Made by a program: the position numbers and the translations under genes. Positions 1 through 10,489 of a stretch of 39,688 bases of DNA are shown piece after piece. The DNA lies in contig MNCI01004661.1 in NCBI GenBank assembly GCA_015680685.1, positions 1,983,126-2,022,813 on the forward strand, read 5' to 3'. The notes below the pieces were generated by a model. It was not told where the DNA came from. It did no database searches and worked only from the letters and a program-made list of their open reading frames with translations. How positions within the stretch are numbered: the stretch's first letter is position 1; every line of letters begins with the position of its first letter. The stretch is from Gnetum montanum. Taxonomy: Eukaryota; Streptophyta; Gnetopsida; Gnetales; Gnetaceae.

Positions 1-732
1 TTTTAGGAGTCAAGTAGTAAAACTCTTGTAGTCTATTTGAAAGTTAGAGTATTATCCAAGTGCCCACAGTAGGAGGTCTAAGTGTGGATGGATCTTTATT
101 TGAGCATTGTGTACCTAAGCACACCTTGTGTATGGCAATAAAGATGATCTCTTTGATTCATCCTTGTAGCACTTGAGATTTTTTTTCTTACACATTTCTT
201 TTATTTTATTTTTTTATGCATTTATTTTATTTTATTTTATTTTATGCACTTTACATTTATGTTATTAGCGTAGTACTTCATTTTAATCAATTAAGAAAAT
301 TGTTAAATTACACTTAATACGATCGCTTCAAGCATGTGTGTAACACTTGGTAACCCAATAACGATTAGCGTTTAGTAATCCTAGTAGTGTTGCACTAGTT
401 TAGGATGTGTACAGCAACTGAGAATGGATGCTGGTGTTAGGATTAGGTAGAACTTAGTTAATGAGTAGTTAAGATAAATTAGTCACTTAGTTATCTCTCT
501 TCTCCCTTATTTGCACAAGACATAAAAACATAAAAGATATAAAAATCATATGTCTCAAGCTTACTTAACCATACAATCCTGACATACAGGTAAGCTTGGG
601 AAGATAACGATCAACCAACCCATTCTTGTTCCACAAGGGCGCATAAGCACTTAGTCTGTGGAATTTGACCGGATCATGTGTGAAACACTTGTATTAGTAT
701 GGTTGAGCATAGGGGTGCCTCGTTACTTATTA
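1..732 (+). repeat. Partial Athila-like LTR (family of element 2)
   Basis: Nearly collinear with 37030-37766, the 3' LTR of element 2, and with the split 5' LTR at 11630-11865/21694-22186. Position 1 corresponds to just downstream of the TATA box, so U3 lies outside the window. AATAAAG at 137-143 is a possible poly(A) signal in R. The end (cttatta, 726-732) corresponds to the usual LTR end ctcatca. No primer-binding site follows, so this is either the 3' LTR of a plus-strand element lying to the left or a solo LTR; the window edge hides which. Confidence 0.85.
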
Positions 733-1299
733 GAGGGGGATATCATACCCTAGAACATTAATAATAATACTTTTAAGAATTAGAGTACTCACACTATCAA
801 AAAGAGAGTCTAAAGAAAAAGCCCAATGGTTTTGGGGATGCCTTCTAAGATTTTCATCCTTTCAACCAATCTTGAAAAATCTTCCCTCTAGGGTAGGAAA
901 ATAATCAAACCTTGTCCTTATTCAAAAGCACCCTCATGGGTTTTTACTTCTTATTAAAGGGTTTCTTGTAAAGATAAAGATAAAACTCTCTCTAATGAAA
1001 AAAAATACATCAATCAAAGATAAAGAACAAATAGCAACAAAAGCTAAAGGTTTCTCATCCTTGAGCATCCAAAACAAAAATAAATTAACACTGTAAAAAA
1101 TAAATTAATTATTTAGCTTTTACTAGGGGCTTTTTTACCTAAATTTGTAGCTAAAAGATGACATCTTTGAGAATTTGGTATTTGACACTTCAACAAAGGT
1201 TATAGTTATGCTCTTGCTACTAGAAAATAACTACACACCAAAGCTTCCAAATAGACTTGAGAACAAATGGTCAAAGAAAATTCTAAATGCAAAGGAATG
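733..1299. other. No recognisable gene
   Basis: AT-rich sequence between the LTR end and the first readable part of the LINE relic. No long open frame, RNA gene or repeat was recognised. Part of it may be the 3' end of the minus-strand LINE. Confidence 0.4.
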
Positions 1300-3960
1300 A
1301 AGTAGACAGAGTAGGTTGATCACTAAGAATGACTTCATTAATGCTTGGTTGAAAGTTATTACAAATTCTAAATGTCCATTTCCAAGCATGCTAAAAAATA
1401 AAGACACTCAAAAAAACATAAGAAAATAAGTATTTACGTCTACAAAAAATATTTTTAGGAGAAACATTTCTCATATGTTTAAGATGAGTGGCAATAAGAA
1501 GACCTTAATAAATAAGACAATATAAAAAAATATGAATTTTAGAAAATGTAGGAGATCTCCAAATATCTTTTATTTTTCTAATCCAAAAGTACAATGATAA
1601 TTGCTTTTTTAGGCCTTATTAAATGTGTTATAAATAAAAATATTTTTTATAATAATCTTCAAAGAAACTTTTGAACTAAAAGAAAAAATAGATGTGCCAT
1701 CCTTTTAAAAAATATCTACAAATGCCCAATCCAAACTTTTGTCAACTTTAAATAAATTCTCAAGATTAGAAATTAAATTTTAAAAACTCCTTTTCCTCTT
1801 TCTATTCAAACCATAGAGGCCAAAAGCTTCACTCCAAGCTTCATTCTAAGTAATCCATCTATCATGCATATGCAAATAGGAAACTATAGTGGTATCAAAT
1901 CTATTCCAAGTGGTACACAATTTAGATTCATTAGTATTCCAAGCTCCTTATTAAAAGAAAGCCACCATGGGCTATGTTGTTTAAGCATATCTTCTGAACT
2001 ATAATATGATTATACTTCCAATATTTACTAAGCTTGCACCATATCTTTCAAATTTGTTTAAGAATTGGGGAACCAAAAATAGAAATGGTCTAAGGAAAAA
2101 TAAAATAGTGAAGAAAGTTATTAGAAGACTAACTATTATCATTCTTGGGTTTACTTTTCATTAGTCTATTTCTTAAAAGATGCATTCAAACATCATCTCC
2201 ATTGATGCAGTTTGTAATTCATTTTATGTTAAGAAAAATACCCTAGTTATAACAATTAATGAGCCCAAGCCCTCCATTTACTTACTACAAGTACAAATAT
2301 CTCAAGAAACTCTAGAAAAACCTTTTCTATGTTGCTTAGCAAACCAAAGAAAGTCATAAGTTTTTAGAAGCTGCATAACAACTAAAGTAATAGACATGAG
2401 TTGATTGAAGCATTTTCTTAATAACTAAAACTTTACCAACAAGGATGAGCCATTTTTCTTTCCATTTATTAGGCCTCTTTTCAACTTTATTAATAACATA
2501 ATTCCATAAATTAATAACATTGGGCTCAAAAGAAAAAGATATTCCTAAAATTTTGAAGAGAGAATCTTTTTTCAAGATTTTCCAAGGCTTGAAAGTAATC
2601 TGCTCATCAATTTTTCCATTACAATAAACAACAAATTTTTTTCAATTGAACCAAGATCCAAATAACATGCAATAATCATCCAATTTAGCTAAAATATTAT
2701 TATTGCATTGGAGAGAATTATTAGTCATAGAAAAATAATCATTTGCAAAGTACATGTTAAGTAATTGCATACCTTGATCATTAATTGAAATTCCCTTAAT
2801 GAAATTATTTTGTAGGTCATAATGCAAATTATGTTAAAGAAAATTTACACTAGTAATAAAAAGATAGGGAGCAAGAGAACAACATTGATGAATTGACCAT
2901 TGAAGAGAAAACTAGAAGCTTAATCCAAAATTAGTAGCAACTTGAGTGTTAGCATTAGTAAGCAAGTTACAAAAAAATCAAATAAAATAACCACAAAATC
3001 ATTGTTTATAGAGATAAGAACTAATAAAATTCCATTCAATCTTATCATAAGCTTTGGCATAATCTAACTTAATAAAAGAAATATCATGGTTAGTATCAAA
3101 AGACCACTACATTCCATTCCAAGTTGTAATAACATTATTTAAGATATGTCTACATTTAACAAAACTAGTCTAATGATATCTTTATTAACCTTTGAATTCA
3201 ATAAGCCATGCACTTAGCTAAAATTTTATAAGTATTGTTTGGAAGAGTAATAGGCCCCTAATTACCAATATGTTGAAGATATCTGTTCTTAGAAAGAAGA
3301 AGAATCACACCTTTATTAATATTTTTACCAAAAGAAACTTTTTTAATGGCTTCCTCAAAAACATGAAAGAGATCATCTCCAACAATGTCCCAATGCTTGT
3401 TTAAAACTTCAATAGCAAAATCATCAAAACCTAGAGCTTTACCATGTGGTAAACCAAAGGTTGCTACTTCGATTTCTTCCATTGTAATTTCTACTTCAAT
3501 AATACTTTGATGTGCTAATGTTATAAGATGAGGAAAATGCATACTAAAGGCCTATAAGGATTCCTTACAAAAAATTAAAAAGCAAAAATAAAAGAAAAAT
3601 GATTGGCTCAAAAACTATTAATAATATCAAGTCTTTAATGATGAAATCATTTATATAAAGTGATTCTAATTTAGGTATGTGATCCTTTCTTTTTAGAAAT
3701 TTAAAAAATTCCTTACAAGGTTCATCTTCAATTTTTAGCCAACCACATGACTTTTAGTAGAATCACTTTTAGCTTCTAAAGTATTCTAACATTATTTATC
3801 ATAACAAGCTTTAGCCAAGGCTTTTTGAGTTTCAAAATCAAAGGAATTCTGATTTTAAAAAATGTGCATTTGCTTTATGGATTCTACAAGTTCTTCTTTA
3901 ACTTGACATTTACATTTAGCAAATTACTTTTCAAACCTACCATTATTTTATTGTCTTCAA
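1300..3960 (-). mobile_element. LINE (L1-type) reverse transcriptase relic
   Basis: Reading down the minus strand, several frames give LINE RT segments in the right order. A linker with WLKIEDEPCKEFFKFLKRKD lies near 3700. The GKALGFDDFAIEVLNKHWDIVG block (94-aa open frame, 3258-3542) resembles the L1 GKAPGPDGF...FW motif. LDYAKAYDKIEW lies near 3040-3080. The catalytic block reads YFANDYFSM near 2735-2755, where L1 elements have FADD. A GKVLVIKKMLQS block (2354-2575) and a GGLGLI motif (near 2270) follow. Stops and frameshifts interrupt all frames. No endonuclease domain is seen upstream, so the copy is 5' truncated, as is common for LINEs. Both borders are approximate and no flanking duplication was identified. 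The LINE assignment is firm; the clade is inference. Confidence 0.8.
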
Positions 3961-4084
3961 TTTATAAAATGAAATAAACTTCATTATGTTTGAAGACTTG
4001 TAGGATCTATTAGACACATATTATAATAATAGACTATGGCCTATTTTTAGTGGGAAAAGCAATAATGAGTAGCTCAAATAGTTA

Positions 4085-4235
4085 GCTCATTATCTTTGTT
4101 AACCAAGTGGTAAGACTCATGATTTGACAATTACAAGTTATGTATTCGATTCTAATGGACAATACTTAGTTATAAAGTCCTAATTGGACTATATGTATTA
4201 AGGGTAAATATTAAAATGTTTCAGTCCCAAATTTA
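4085..4235 (+). mobile_element. Candidate tRNA-derived SINE, copy 1
   Basis: AACCAAGTGG at 4101-4110 fits the pol III box A consensus at about nine of ten positions, and TATTCGATTCT at 4142-4152 resembles box B. The 41-base spacing matches a tRNA head. It is followed by ttagttataaa, which recurs after the same arrangement near 9873-9960. The segment between the boxes does not fold as a normal tRNA, so a functional tRNA gene is not proposed. Borders and tail are uncertain. Confidence 0.4.
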
Positions 4236-4387
4236 AACATCCGTTAATTTTTGCCAAAAATAAAAATACTTTATTTTTTCACTAATTTTCATACCCTTGT
4301 ACATTCCTATGGTTCATAGGTAAAACAAGTGGCACACTACTCCAACTCCATCCAAACCATTGCACACATTCAGCATGTTACCTACTA

Positions 4388-4465
4388 GCTTAGCTGTATA
4401 TTTACAATATATATCTATAATTTGGCGCTTAGCTGTATATTTACAATATATATCTATAATTTGGC
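4388..4465 (+). repeat. Two-copy 39-bp tandem duplication
   Basis: A 39-bp unit beginning ttagctgtatattt occurs at 4390 and again at 4429, apparently identical over the unit. It lies about 650 bp upstream of the expansin TATA box. The near identity suggests a recent duplication. Confidence 0.9.
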
Positions 4466-4552
4466 CGGGAGAATCTCATATATTTTACAAATTAATAAAA
4501 TCTCAAATTGATTCATTAAGAATTAATATTCATATTGAAAACTAAAATCAAA

Positions 4553-4717
4553 ATGACTGTACATTATTTCATGGTGTTTTTTTTTTCCATTGCGTTGTTC
4601 TCCATGGTGGGATCTTACGTGGTGCGTAACGTGGAGGGCCACAACATACACTCCCCCTCCCCATCGTGCCAGAAGTATTGGGCCTCTCCGCCAAAAATAG
4701 ATTTTTGTATATATTAA
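4553..4717 (+). CDS. Small ORF with signal-peptide-like N-terminus (doubtful)
   Basis: A 54-codon open frame starting at the ATG at 4553. Its first residues are hydrophobic (MTVHYFMVFFFSIALFSMVG), followed by a polar tail with two cysteines, which is the layout of a small secreted peptide. No family is recognised. It lies about 380 bp upstream of the expansin TATA box on the same strand. No clear own TATA box or conserved motif supports it, and an open frame this short is expected by chance. It could be a pseudogene first exon or simply part of the expansin upstream region. Confidence 0.18.
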   Translation: MTVHYFMVFFFSIALFSMVGSYVVRNVEGHNIHSPSPSCQKYWASPPKIDFCIY

Positions 4718-5099
4718 AGCTCGCAGCACAATCCCAACGTACATAAAAGAGTAAAAACCCAAGTAGCAGCCAACCTGTTTTCTAACCTCACGATAAGCGC
4801 GCGCTAAAGGGATGTAGATGTGACCGATTCACCAAACTTTCCCCAACAACATAGCACCAACTTTTCGGAGGTACCCAAAATGATAAAGATTAATAGCAAT
4901 GATATCTTCAAATCTGTTTCTTTCAAATCACCAACCAACTTTAAAATGCATCGTAATGCATGAAATTGGCATGTGCGGCTAAACGGAATCCACAATACCT
5001 TGGAAAATGAAAATGTTGTTGTGCATTGGAAACATGGTTTCTAATGTTTTAGTAACCATTAACGGTTCATGTTTGTGGGCTTGAAGGCCCTCGCCGCCC

Positions 5100-5107
5100 T
5101 ATATAAG
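5100..5107 (+). promoter_or_regulatory. TATA box of the expansin gene
   Basis: TATATAAG lies 98 bp upstream of the expansin start codon in locally GC-rich sequence. Transcription would be expected to begin near 5130, giving a 5' leader of about 75 bases without an intervening ATG. The match is textbook and well placed, but the start site is inferred. Confidence 0.75.
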
Positions 5108-5204
5108 CAACCATAGGAGGTCCTCGTAGTGCATTCCTAATCTGTCTGCAGCGGTTCTCATCTGACCACTTCAGTTTGTAGATATCGTCAAGAATTCACG
5201 AGAG

Positions 5205-6340
5205 ATGGCGGCAACGGCAGCAGCGTTCTTCCTGCTCGTTCTCATGATCAATGCGTCTCCTGCTTTAGGGCGAAAGCCTGGAGTGTACGTAGCAGGACAA
5301 TGGACACAAGCACATGCGACTTTCTATGGAGGAAATGATGCATCCGGCACAATGCGTAAGCGATCTCAGATTTTGTACACGATCTCCGATTTTTGCATCT
5401 GCAAATTTTTGATGTTCAAGATTTCGTGGGTTTTGGATGTGATCATAGGTAGCCTTGATGTTCAGTAATTAGGATATAGAAAATATGGAACTCATGCTGG
5501 TAGTTGATGGTAGGTTGGGGTTATTTACATGACAGTATAGATTTTGGACAAGACATTCTAATACAGTAGGAATGAATGAATTGAAATTGCAGAAGGAGCA
5601 TGCGGCTACGGCAACCTGTATGCTCAGGGCTATGGAACACAAACCGCAGCATTGAGCACTGCATTGTTTAACAATGGACTCAGCTGTGGAGCATGCTTTG
5701 AACTCAAATGTGTCAATGTCCCGCAATGGTGTGTGCCTGGAAACCCATCACTCTTTATCACTGCTACAAATTTCTGCCCTCCCAACTGGGCTGAAGCAAG
5801 CGACAATGGTGGCTGGTGCAATCCTCCCAGAGAACACTTTGATCTCGCAGTGCCTTCATTCCTGCAATTAGCCCAATACAAGGCTGGAATCGTCCCCGTC
5901 ATCTACAGAAGGTTCAATTTTTTTATATTTAATTTGATTCAATTTGGTAAAGTCTGAGCTTTTCAAAACTAGTTAATGCACTCCGCCCTAAAATCGTTAT
6001 TTGTTATGAAACTTCTTGTTATTGCAGGGTTCCTTGTGTTAAGCAGGGAGGGATTAGGTTCACTGTCAACGGAAACCCGTATTTCACTCTGGTGCTCATT
6101 ACCAATGTTGGGGGAGCAGGAGATGTACAGCAGGCCTACATCAAGACACCACTAACCGATTGGATGCCAATGAGAAGGAACTGGGGCCAGAACTGGCAAC
6201 ACGATGGAAATGATGTGCTGGGCCAGACTTTATCTTTCAGAGTCACCACCTCTGATGGAAGAAGCTCTGCCTCCCATAATGTTGCCCCTTCCTCTTGGAG
6301 CTATGGCCAGACATACTCTGGAAAACAGCTCCATACCTAA
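5205..6340 (+). CDS. EXPA: Alpha-expansin, three exons, 260 aa
   Basis: A secreted cell-wall protein that loosens walls non-enzymatically by weakening cellulose-matrix contacts. Exons: 5205-5355, 5593-5911, 6028-6340, joined in frame with GT-AG introns at both usual EXPA positions. A signal peptide (about residues 1-22) precedes a double-psi beta-barrel domain with HATFYGG (37-43), GACGYG (52-57), conserved cysteines, the alpha-type WC-PG and GGWCNPP region, and HFD (132-134). A C-terminal CBM63-type domain contains RNWGQNWQ (207-214) and WSYGQ near the end. Length and order are typical of EXPA rather than EXPB. Residue 51, made across intron 1, is Gln (TMQGACGYG) where Gly is more usual. No stop or frameshift is seen. 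The start is chosen by TATA distance and signal peptide. Family assignment is firm; the particular EXPA member is not. Confidence 0.95.
5356..5592 (+). other. Expansin intron 1
   Basis: Begins GTAAGC and ends TTGCAG. It interrupts after the first base of codon 51. An acceptor three bases further on (aag) would give Arg and remove the conserved Gly, so 5592 is preferred as the intron end. Confidence 0.85.
5912..6027 (+). other. Expansin intron 2
   Basis: Begins GTTCAA and ends ATTGCAG. It interrupts the second Arg of the RRVPC motif after two codon bases. Read-through would add an in-frame stop at 5955-5957. Confidence 0.88.
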
Positions 6341-6560
6341 AACCACACACCCACCAAACAAGCTCTCTGCCCTTTTCAAAGGACTGTCTTATGATTGAGT
6401 TTCAGCATCTCTTCTGCACTTCTGCCTTCTCTTAATTAAGTGTCTGTTTCCATCCCTGTTATGTCTGTTGCATCTTACTATCTGCTGATACGATATTGCT
6501 TGGTATCAAATGAAAGAATGTTAGATATAAAAGCAGGTATAAATTAAGGAATCTATTGTT
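6341..6560 (+). other. Probable expansin 3' UTR
   Basis: Pyrimidine-rich sequence following the stop, with T-rich tracts and a near-consensus AATGAA at about 6509. No canonical AATAAA is seen, so the cleavage site is not placed. Confidence 0.45.
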
Positions 6561-7940
6561 GCGATTAATTGCAAGATAAAACACCAATTCGACTTGCCAT
6601 GGGGTTTCTTAAGATATTTTTTATTTTATTGCAATTTAAATAGATGGATTTCTACTATGCGTGCAAAAAATCACAAAAATCGGCGGTTAAAACGCATAAA
6701 ATTGTACTGACTTTTATTAAAGTTTTGATTTCACGTTCGATATCTCCGATTTTTCCTGTCCAATCGATCAAGAAGGTTACTGATTTTGCAATCTGAATCT
6801 GTTTTTGAAACTCTGTTTAAAAAAAGCTATTTGGTTACATCTTCGTGGTTCTAAACGTGTTTGGGTATGTGTGCCTCAAGAAAAGTGGAGAGGAAAAATT
6901 GGGAAGCAGTTCATACCTCGGGATGTGATAGAGAATTTAAATATATTAATTTTTTTAAATAAATTTATTCTCATATATAAAAAACATTGTAGAATATTGT
7001 GGGTAATAACAACCCACTAAAAAATTCGAAATATTGTTAATGCTTAAAAATTGCACAGAAGATTGCAATATAGGGCATGGAATCCATTTCCTTACTCAAG
7101 AGCCATAATCTAGCCAAACATATAATTTCTACAACAATCAAAATGACAGCAATAAAATGAAACCCTACTATTACTCAATCCAGTCTTTCCAAGAATGAAA
7201 TTAAGCCTCAACCAAATTTATAACAAATCACATTATACTTTTGTTCAACAATGAGACACCACATTATAAAAAGACACAACTTAACTAAACTAGGCACAGC
7301 CCACTAACTCACCTCGCTTACAATGATCAAAAACCTTTAAAAGGCTGGAGAATCGGCACTCTTCATAATGAAGGGAAAAGTAAAAACAGAACCCCATTCG
7401 ATGGCTCGTAAGGAAACAGATTATAAAAAAAGTTGGACAAGCATCCATCCGTCATCAAGCTCATGACTCATGACCCATGACGATGATCCCGTTTTGCTTT
7501 TTCTTTTTTCAGCAAAGATACGAGAAAAGAGCAAAAACCGACAATGACCAAAAAACACGCGTGAATGTGTGAGTCATGGCGGAACCTTTGACGCTCCCAA
7601 AGGCCAACCCATGCAAAAATGCAATGTCGCAAACTTGATTTCCGTATGACCCAAACTTGGCCCTTCGGCCTTGGGTTACCAAAGTAGCCCTTTTGCGTGT
7701 GTTCGTCTATTCATTCGTACTCTTCTGTGATCTGTGTCATGCCGATGCCATGAATCTTGATTCCCGGCTGCCCACTTGACAATGAAATGAAGTTTCTGGT
7801 AAGATTCAGAACAGGAAAAAGATAGGGAAAATTTTAATGCACATTGCAGACATCGAGAACAAGGCAAGAATACGAGGCAAGGCAACGTGACCATTTCAAT
7901 GTATACGTATAGATTCAGACAAAATTTCATTGGAAATTAT
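6561..7940. other. Non-coding; nothing recognised
   Basis: No gene, tRNA or transposon domain was recognised. Open frames at 6805-7020 (+) and 7676-7930 (-) have no recognisable motif. The part near 7400-7760 is less AT-rich than its surroundings and could be old genic sequence, but nothing supports a specific call. Confidence 0.4.
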
Positions 7941-8052
7941 GAAATACCTGCCCATTGCAGATTTAATGAGTTTCTATGCATGCTCCAGAATCCAACGAAA
8001 TACCTGCCCATTGCAGATTTAATAAGTTTCTATGCATGCTTCAGAATCCAAC
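7941..8052 (+). repeat. Two-copy 56-bp tandem duplication
   Basis: The unit starting gaaatacctgcccattgcag occurs at 7941 and 7997 with only about two single-base differences. Confidence 0.9.
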
Positions 8053-8104
8053 GTGAACCGTTCATAAAAATTTATCCGAAATCACGAATCTCCAACGCAT
8101 AGCA

Positions 8105-8170
8105 GATAAGTGATCCACGTATTTCCCACACTATGCGGATAAGTGATCCACGTATTTCCCACACTATGCG
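8105..8170 (+). repeat. Two-copy 33-bp tandem duplication
   Basis: The unit starting gataagtgatccacgtattt occurs at 8105 and 8138, identical by eye. It lies about 50 bp after the 56-bp duplication. Confidence 0.9.
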
Positions 8171-8717
8171 GTATGTTGGTGCATGTCACTTTCAATATCA
8201 AGTATATATACAACTCGAATAACTTGGATTTACTAAATCAACGGTCTTTATCATCAAGTTAACATTGATTGTTTAAGCATGTAAACAAGGTTGAAATTTT
8301 TCTTTTATTATAAATATGGTACGTTACATGTTTACATGTTTAACCAATCAAAAAAATACAAAGGAAAAATTTTCTAATTTTAAAATATAATTATATGTAC
8401 AACTTTACAATTAATTTTTTGAAAAATTAAGAAATAAAAATTAGTTATTGAATATGGTCTCATCTTTAACAATATTTACCTATGTTTCAACACTTATACT
8501 TGAACTTAAAATAGTAAAATGATTTGATGTAGTAATAAAAATCCATGTTAAAATATCAATATTGGTATAAAAGCTAACTACACAAGAAAATTGAAACACA
8601 TATTTAGCCACCAAATCCCCTCTAAATGTAAAGTTTTATTTAAAATATACTACACTATATTCTGGATATATTTTTTATTTTCCCCAAAGACTAATAAAGT
8701 TAATCACAAACATTCTT
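8171..8717. other. AT-rich non-coding sequence
   Basis: No gene or domain recognised. It may include the 3' end of the minus-strand Ty1/copia relic that ends around 8718. Confidence 0.35.
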
Positions 8718-9700
8718 ACAAAATTCTTTTGGAATATTTGGTAACTTTCCCTACCAAGAGGCATTGTCACAATATTAGCAACATGACCTTTTGTAAGAAT
8801 TGCTACCCAATATATGGTGTGTTTGCACAAGTTTTCTAATTGTATAAATCTTTATATCAAAAATGTTTTAAGAATTTCTATTATCTTAATAGTAGTACAA
8901 TTATCTCCATTTGGGTGCTTTCTTTATATAGTAGCCCAACAATATGAAGTTTCTTAACCACACAATTTCATTTTTAACATTTTACAATGTGTTTGGCAAT
9001 ATTGTTATAGAAAATAAATAATTATCATCATGGTAGCAAATCAAGAGATGAACATTTTCATGAGAATTATTATGGGCATATATTATCTAGACTTTGTCAA
9101 TAAAAATAAGTAATTATCTTCATAACAATGTTTGGCCGAGAGATGAACTTTTTCATTGGAATTATTATGGGTATGTAATGGCTCAACCAATTGCTAACAC
9201 AAAATTTAATGCTTAATATTTGTCATAGCAAAAACGATTTACTACATGGTTTTAATTTTTTTAAAAAGGAAATCAATTCTAAGTGAATCAATTTTGATCT
9301 CATTAATTTGAAAAAGAAAAAAAATTCCCTCAACCAAGTAATAGTTATATATCATAAATATATAATTAAACTAATGTATATTTAATTTCACTTGAAGAGG
9401 TTATCATTGTATTTTTCTTATTTAATCTTCATGAAATAGGTGTAAACCTAGGTATATGATTTATCCACCTTCTCCAACAAAAATTTGAATTGAGGCATAC
9501 ACTCAATTTTAATTCTACACTTTTCTTATATACAAGACCTAAGTCCTTTGTTGTTTTTAGGTATCTCAACATATGTAAATCTGTATTCATATAAATGTTG
9601 TGTGATGTCAAGTTGGATGAAAGTTAAATATAAAAGAATATCAGTCAATATTTTATATCTTATAGCATCAACCAATTTGGAATCATCCTTTAAGTTTAAT
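8718..9700 (-). mobile_element. Ty1/copia RT-RNase H relic
   Basis: The minus strand gives copia signatures in order. DDSKLVDAIRYKILTDILLY (about 9637-9693) matches the copia LVDATLYR..VGSLIYLT block. LRYLKTTKDLGLVY (about 9520-9580) matches RILRYLKGTKDLGL. A degraded DSDWAGD...KST block follows near 9440-9500, then EIVWLRN (about 8960) and DNRNS (about 8880). A VANIVTMPLGRESYQIF block (8720-8790) matches the C-terminal VADILTKPL..EKF. Each needs frame changes, so this is an old pseudogene. Integrase, gag and LTRs were not recognised. It spans the C-terminal pol part only. Confidence 0.75.
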
Positions 9701-9864
9701 TATGTTTCTTTAAGCATTGGAATGATGATTAGATAAGCATGTACCAAAGTAATGCTATTATTAGATTGCAATTATTTACATCAAAGTAAAACTTGGCTAG
9801 CCCAAAATTGTGTTATGTGTAATGTTTCTTATGATTTATTCTATTTTACGACTATATTTTTCCT

Positions 9865-10010
9865 AAATGAGGTGTTAGCTTAGAGGTATGGATCCTAGCT
9901 TGGTGACCCCAAGTCACAAGTTCAATTCTACTAAGTAGCACTAAGTTATAAATGTTTATAAATCTTGGGATGTACCTATGTTTTAATTATTTTAGGTTCC
10001 AACACCCCTC
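9865..10010 (+). mobile_element. Candidate tRNA-derived SINE, copy 2
   Basis: AGCTTAGAGG (9877-9886) is a near box A and AGTTCAATTCT (9919-9929) a near box B, 42 bases apart. They are followed by ctaagttataaa, like the segment after the copy-1 boxes. Same reservations as copy 1: no full tRNA fold, borders uncertain. Confidence 0.4.
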
Positions 10011-10336
10011 AACTTTCTATAGCTTTACATATTATAGGATCTATTACTTTACATCAATGTATATTACATATTATATTAAAAATAATAATTACAATATTTG
10101 CTATAAATGTATGTCTATATAAGGACTCTACTTTTTCCCAATGCTTGGCATTATTCAAAAATCTTATTAAAATCATGGTCTAATAACCAATCAATGACAA
10201 CAATGCAATTAGCATTAATGTTGCCATCCTTCCTCTTAACGTTAAACTAACGTGAGCATCTTAACATTTTTAACCTAACTATTTTTGTCACTTTCATTAA
10301 CATATAATATACTCCCAACCAGAGATCAATAATGCT

Positions 10337-10483
10337 AAATATAATATTTTGTCCATAAAACTCTCTAGGTTAAATATAATATTTTGTTCAAAAAACTCCA
10401 AGGAGAGGCTATCCATAACACTAAATATAATATTTCATCCTAACACTCTAAGGAGAGGCTATTAGTAACCCTAAATAATATTT
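10337..10483 (+). repeat. Four-copy degenerate repeat with a dyad core
   Basis: AAATATAATATTT starts at 10337, 10372 and 10423, and a shortened form ends at 10483. The core is a dyad (AAATAT/ATATTT about one central base). The later copies also share aaggagaggctat between cores, with a spacing of about 50 bp. Confidence 0.75.
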
Positions 10484-10489
10484 CATCAG

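Noticed and set aside
733-760. Primer-binding site after the LTR at 1-732
   Set aside because: The sequence gaggggg... does not match the tRNA-Asp complement found in the other elements, so this LTR is not a 5' LTR.
4101-4152. Functional tRNA gene
   Set aside because: Box A and B are present but no acceptor or anticodon stem pairing is seen and box B is imperfect; a SINE head is more likely. The same applies to 9877-9929.
5469-5902. Minus-strand ORFs opposite expansin exon 2 (85 and 90 codons)
   Set aside because: Shadows of the conserved expansin coding strand; no family match on the minus strand.
6805-7020. 71-codon plus-strand ORF downstream of the expansin
   Set aside because: No recognisable motif, ends in AT-rich low-complexity sequence; insufficient support for a gene.
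8591-8839. 82-codon plus-strand ORF
   Set aside because: The opposite strand carries copia RNase H motifs; this frame is its shadow.
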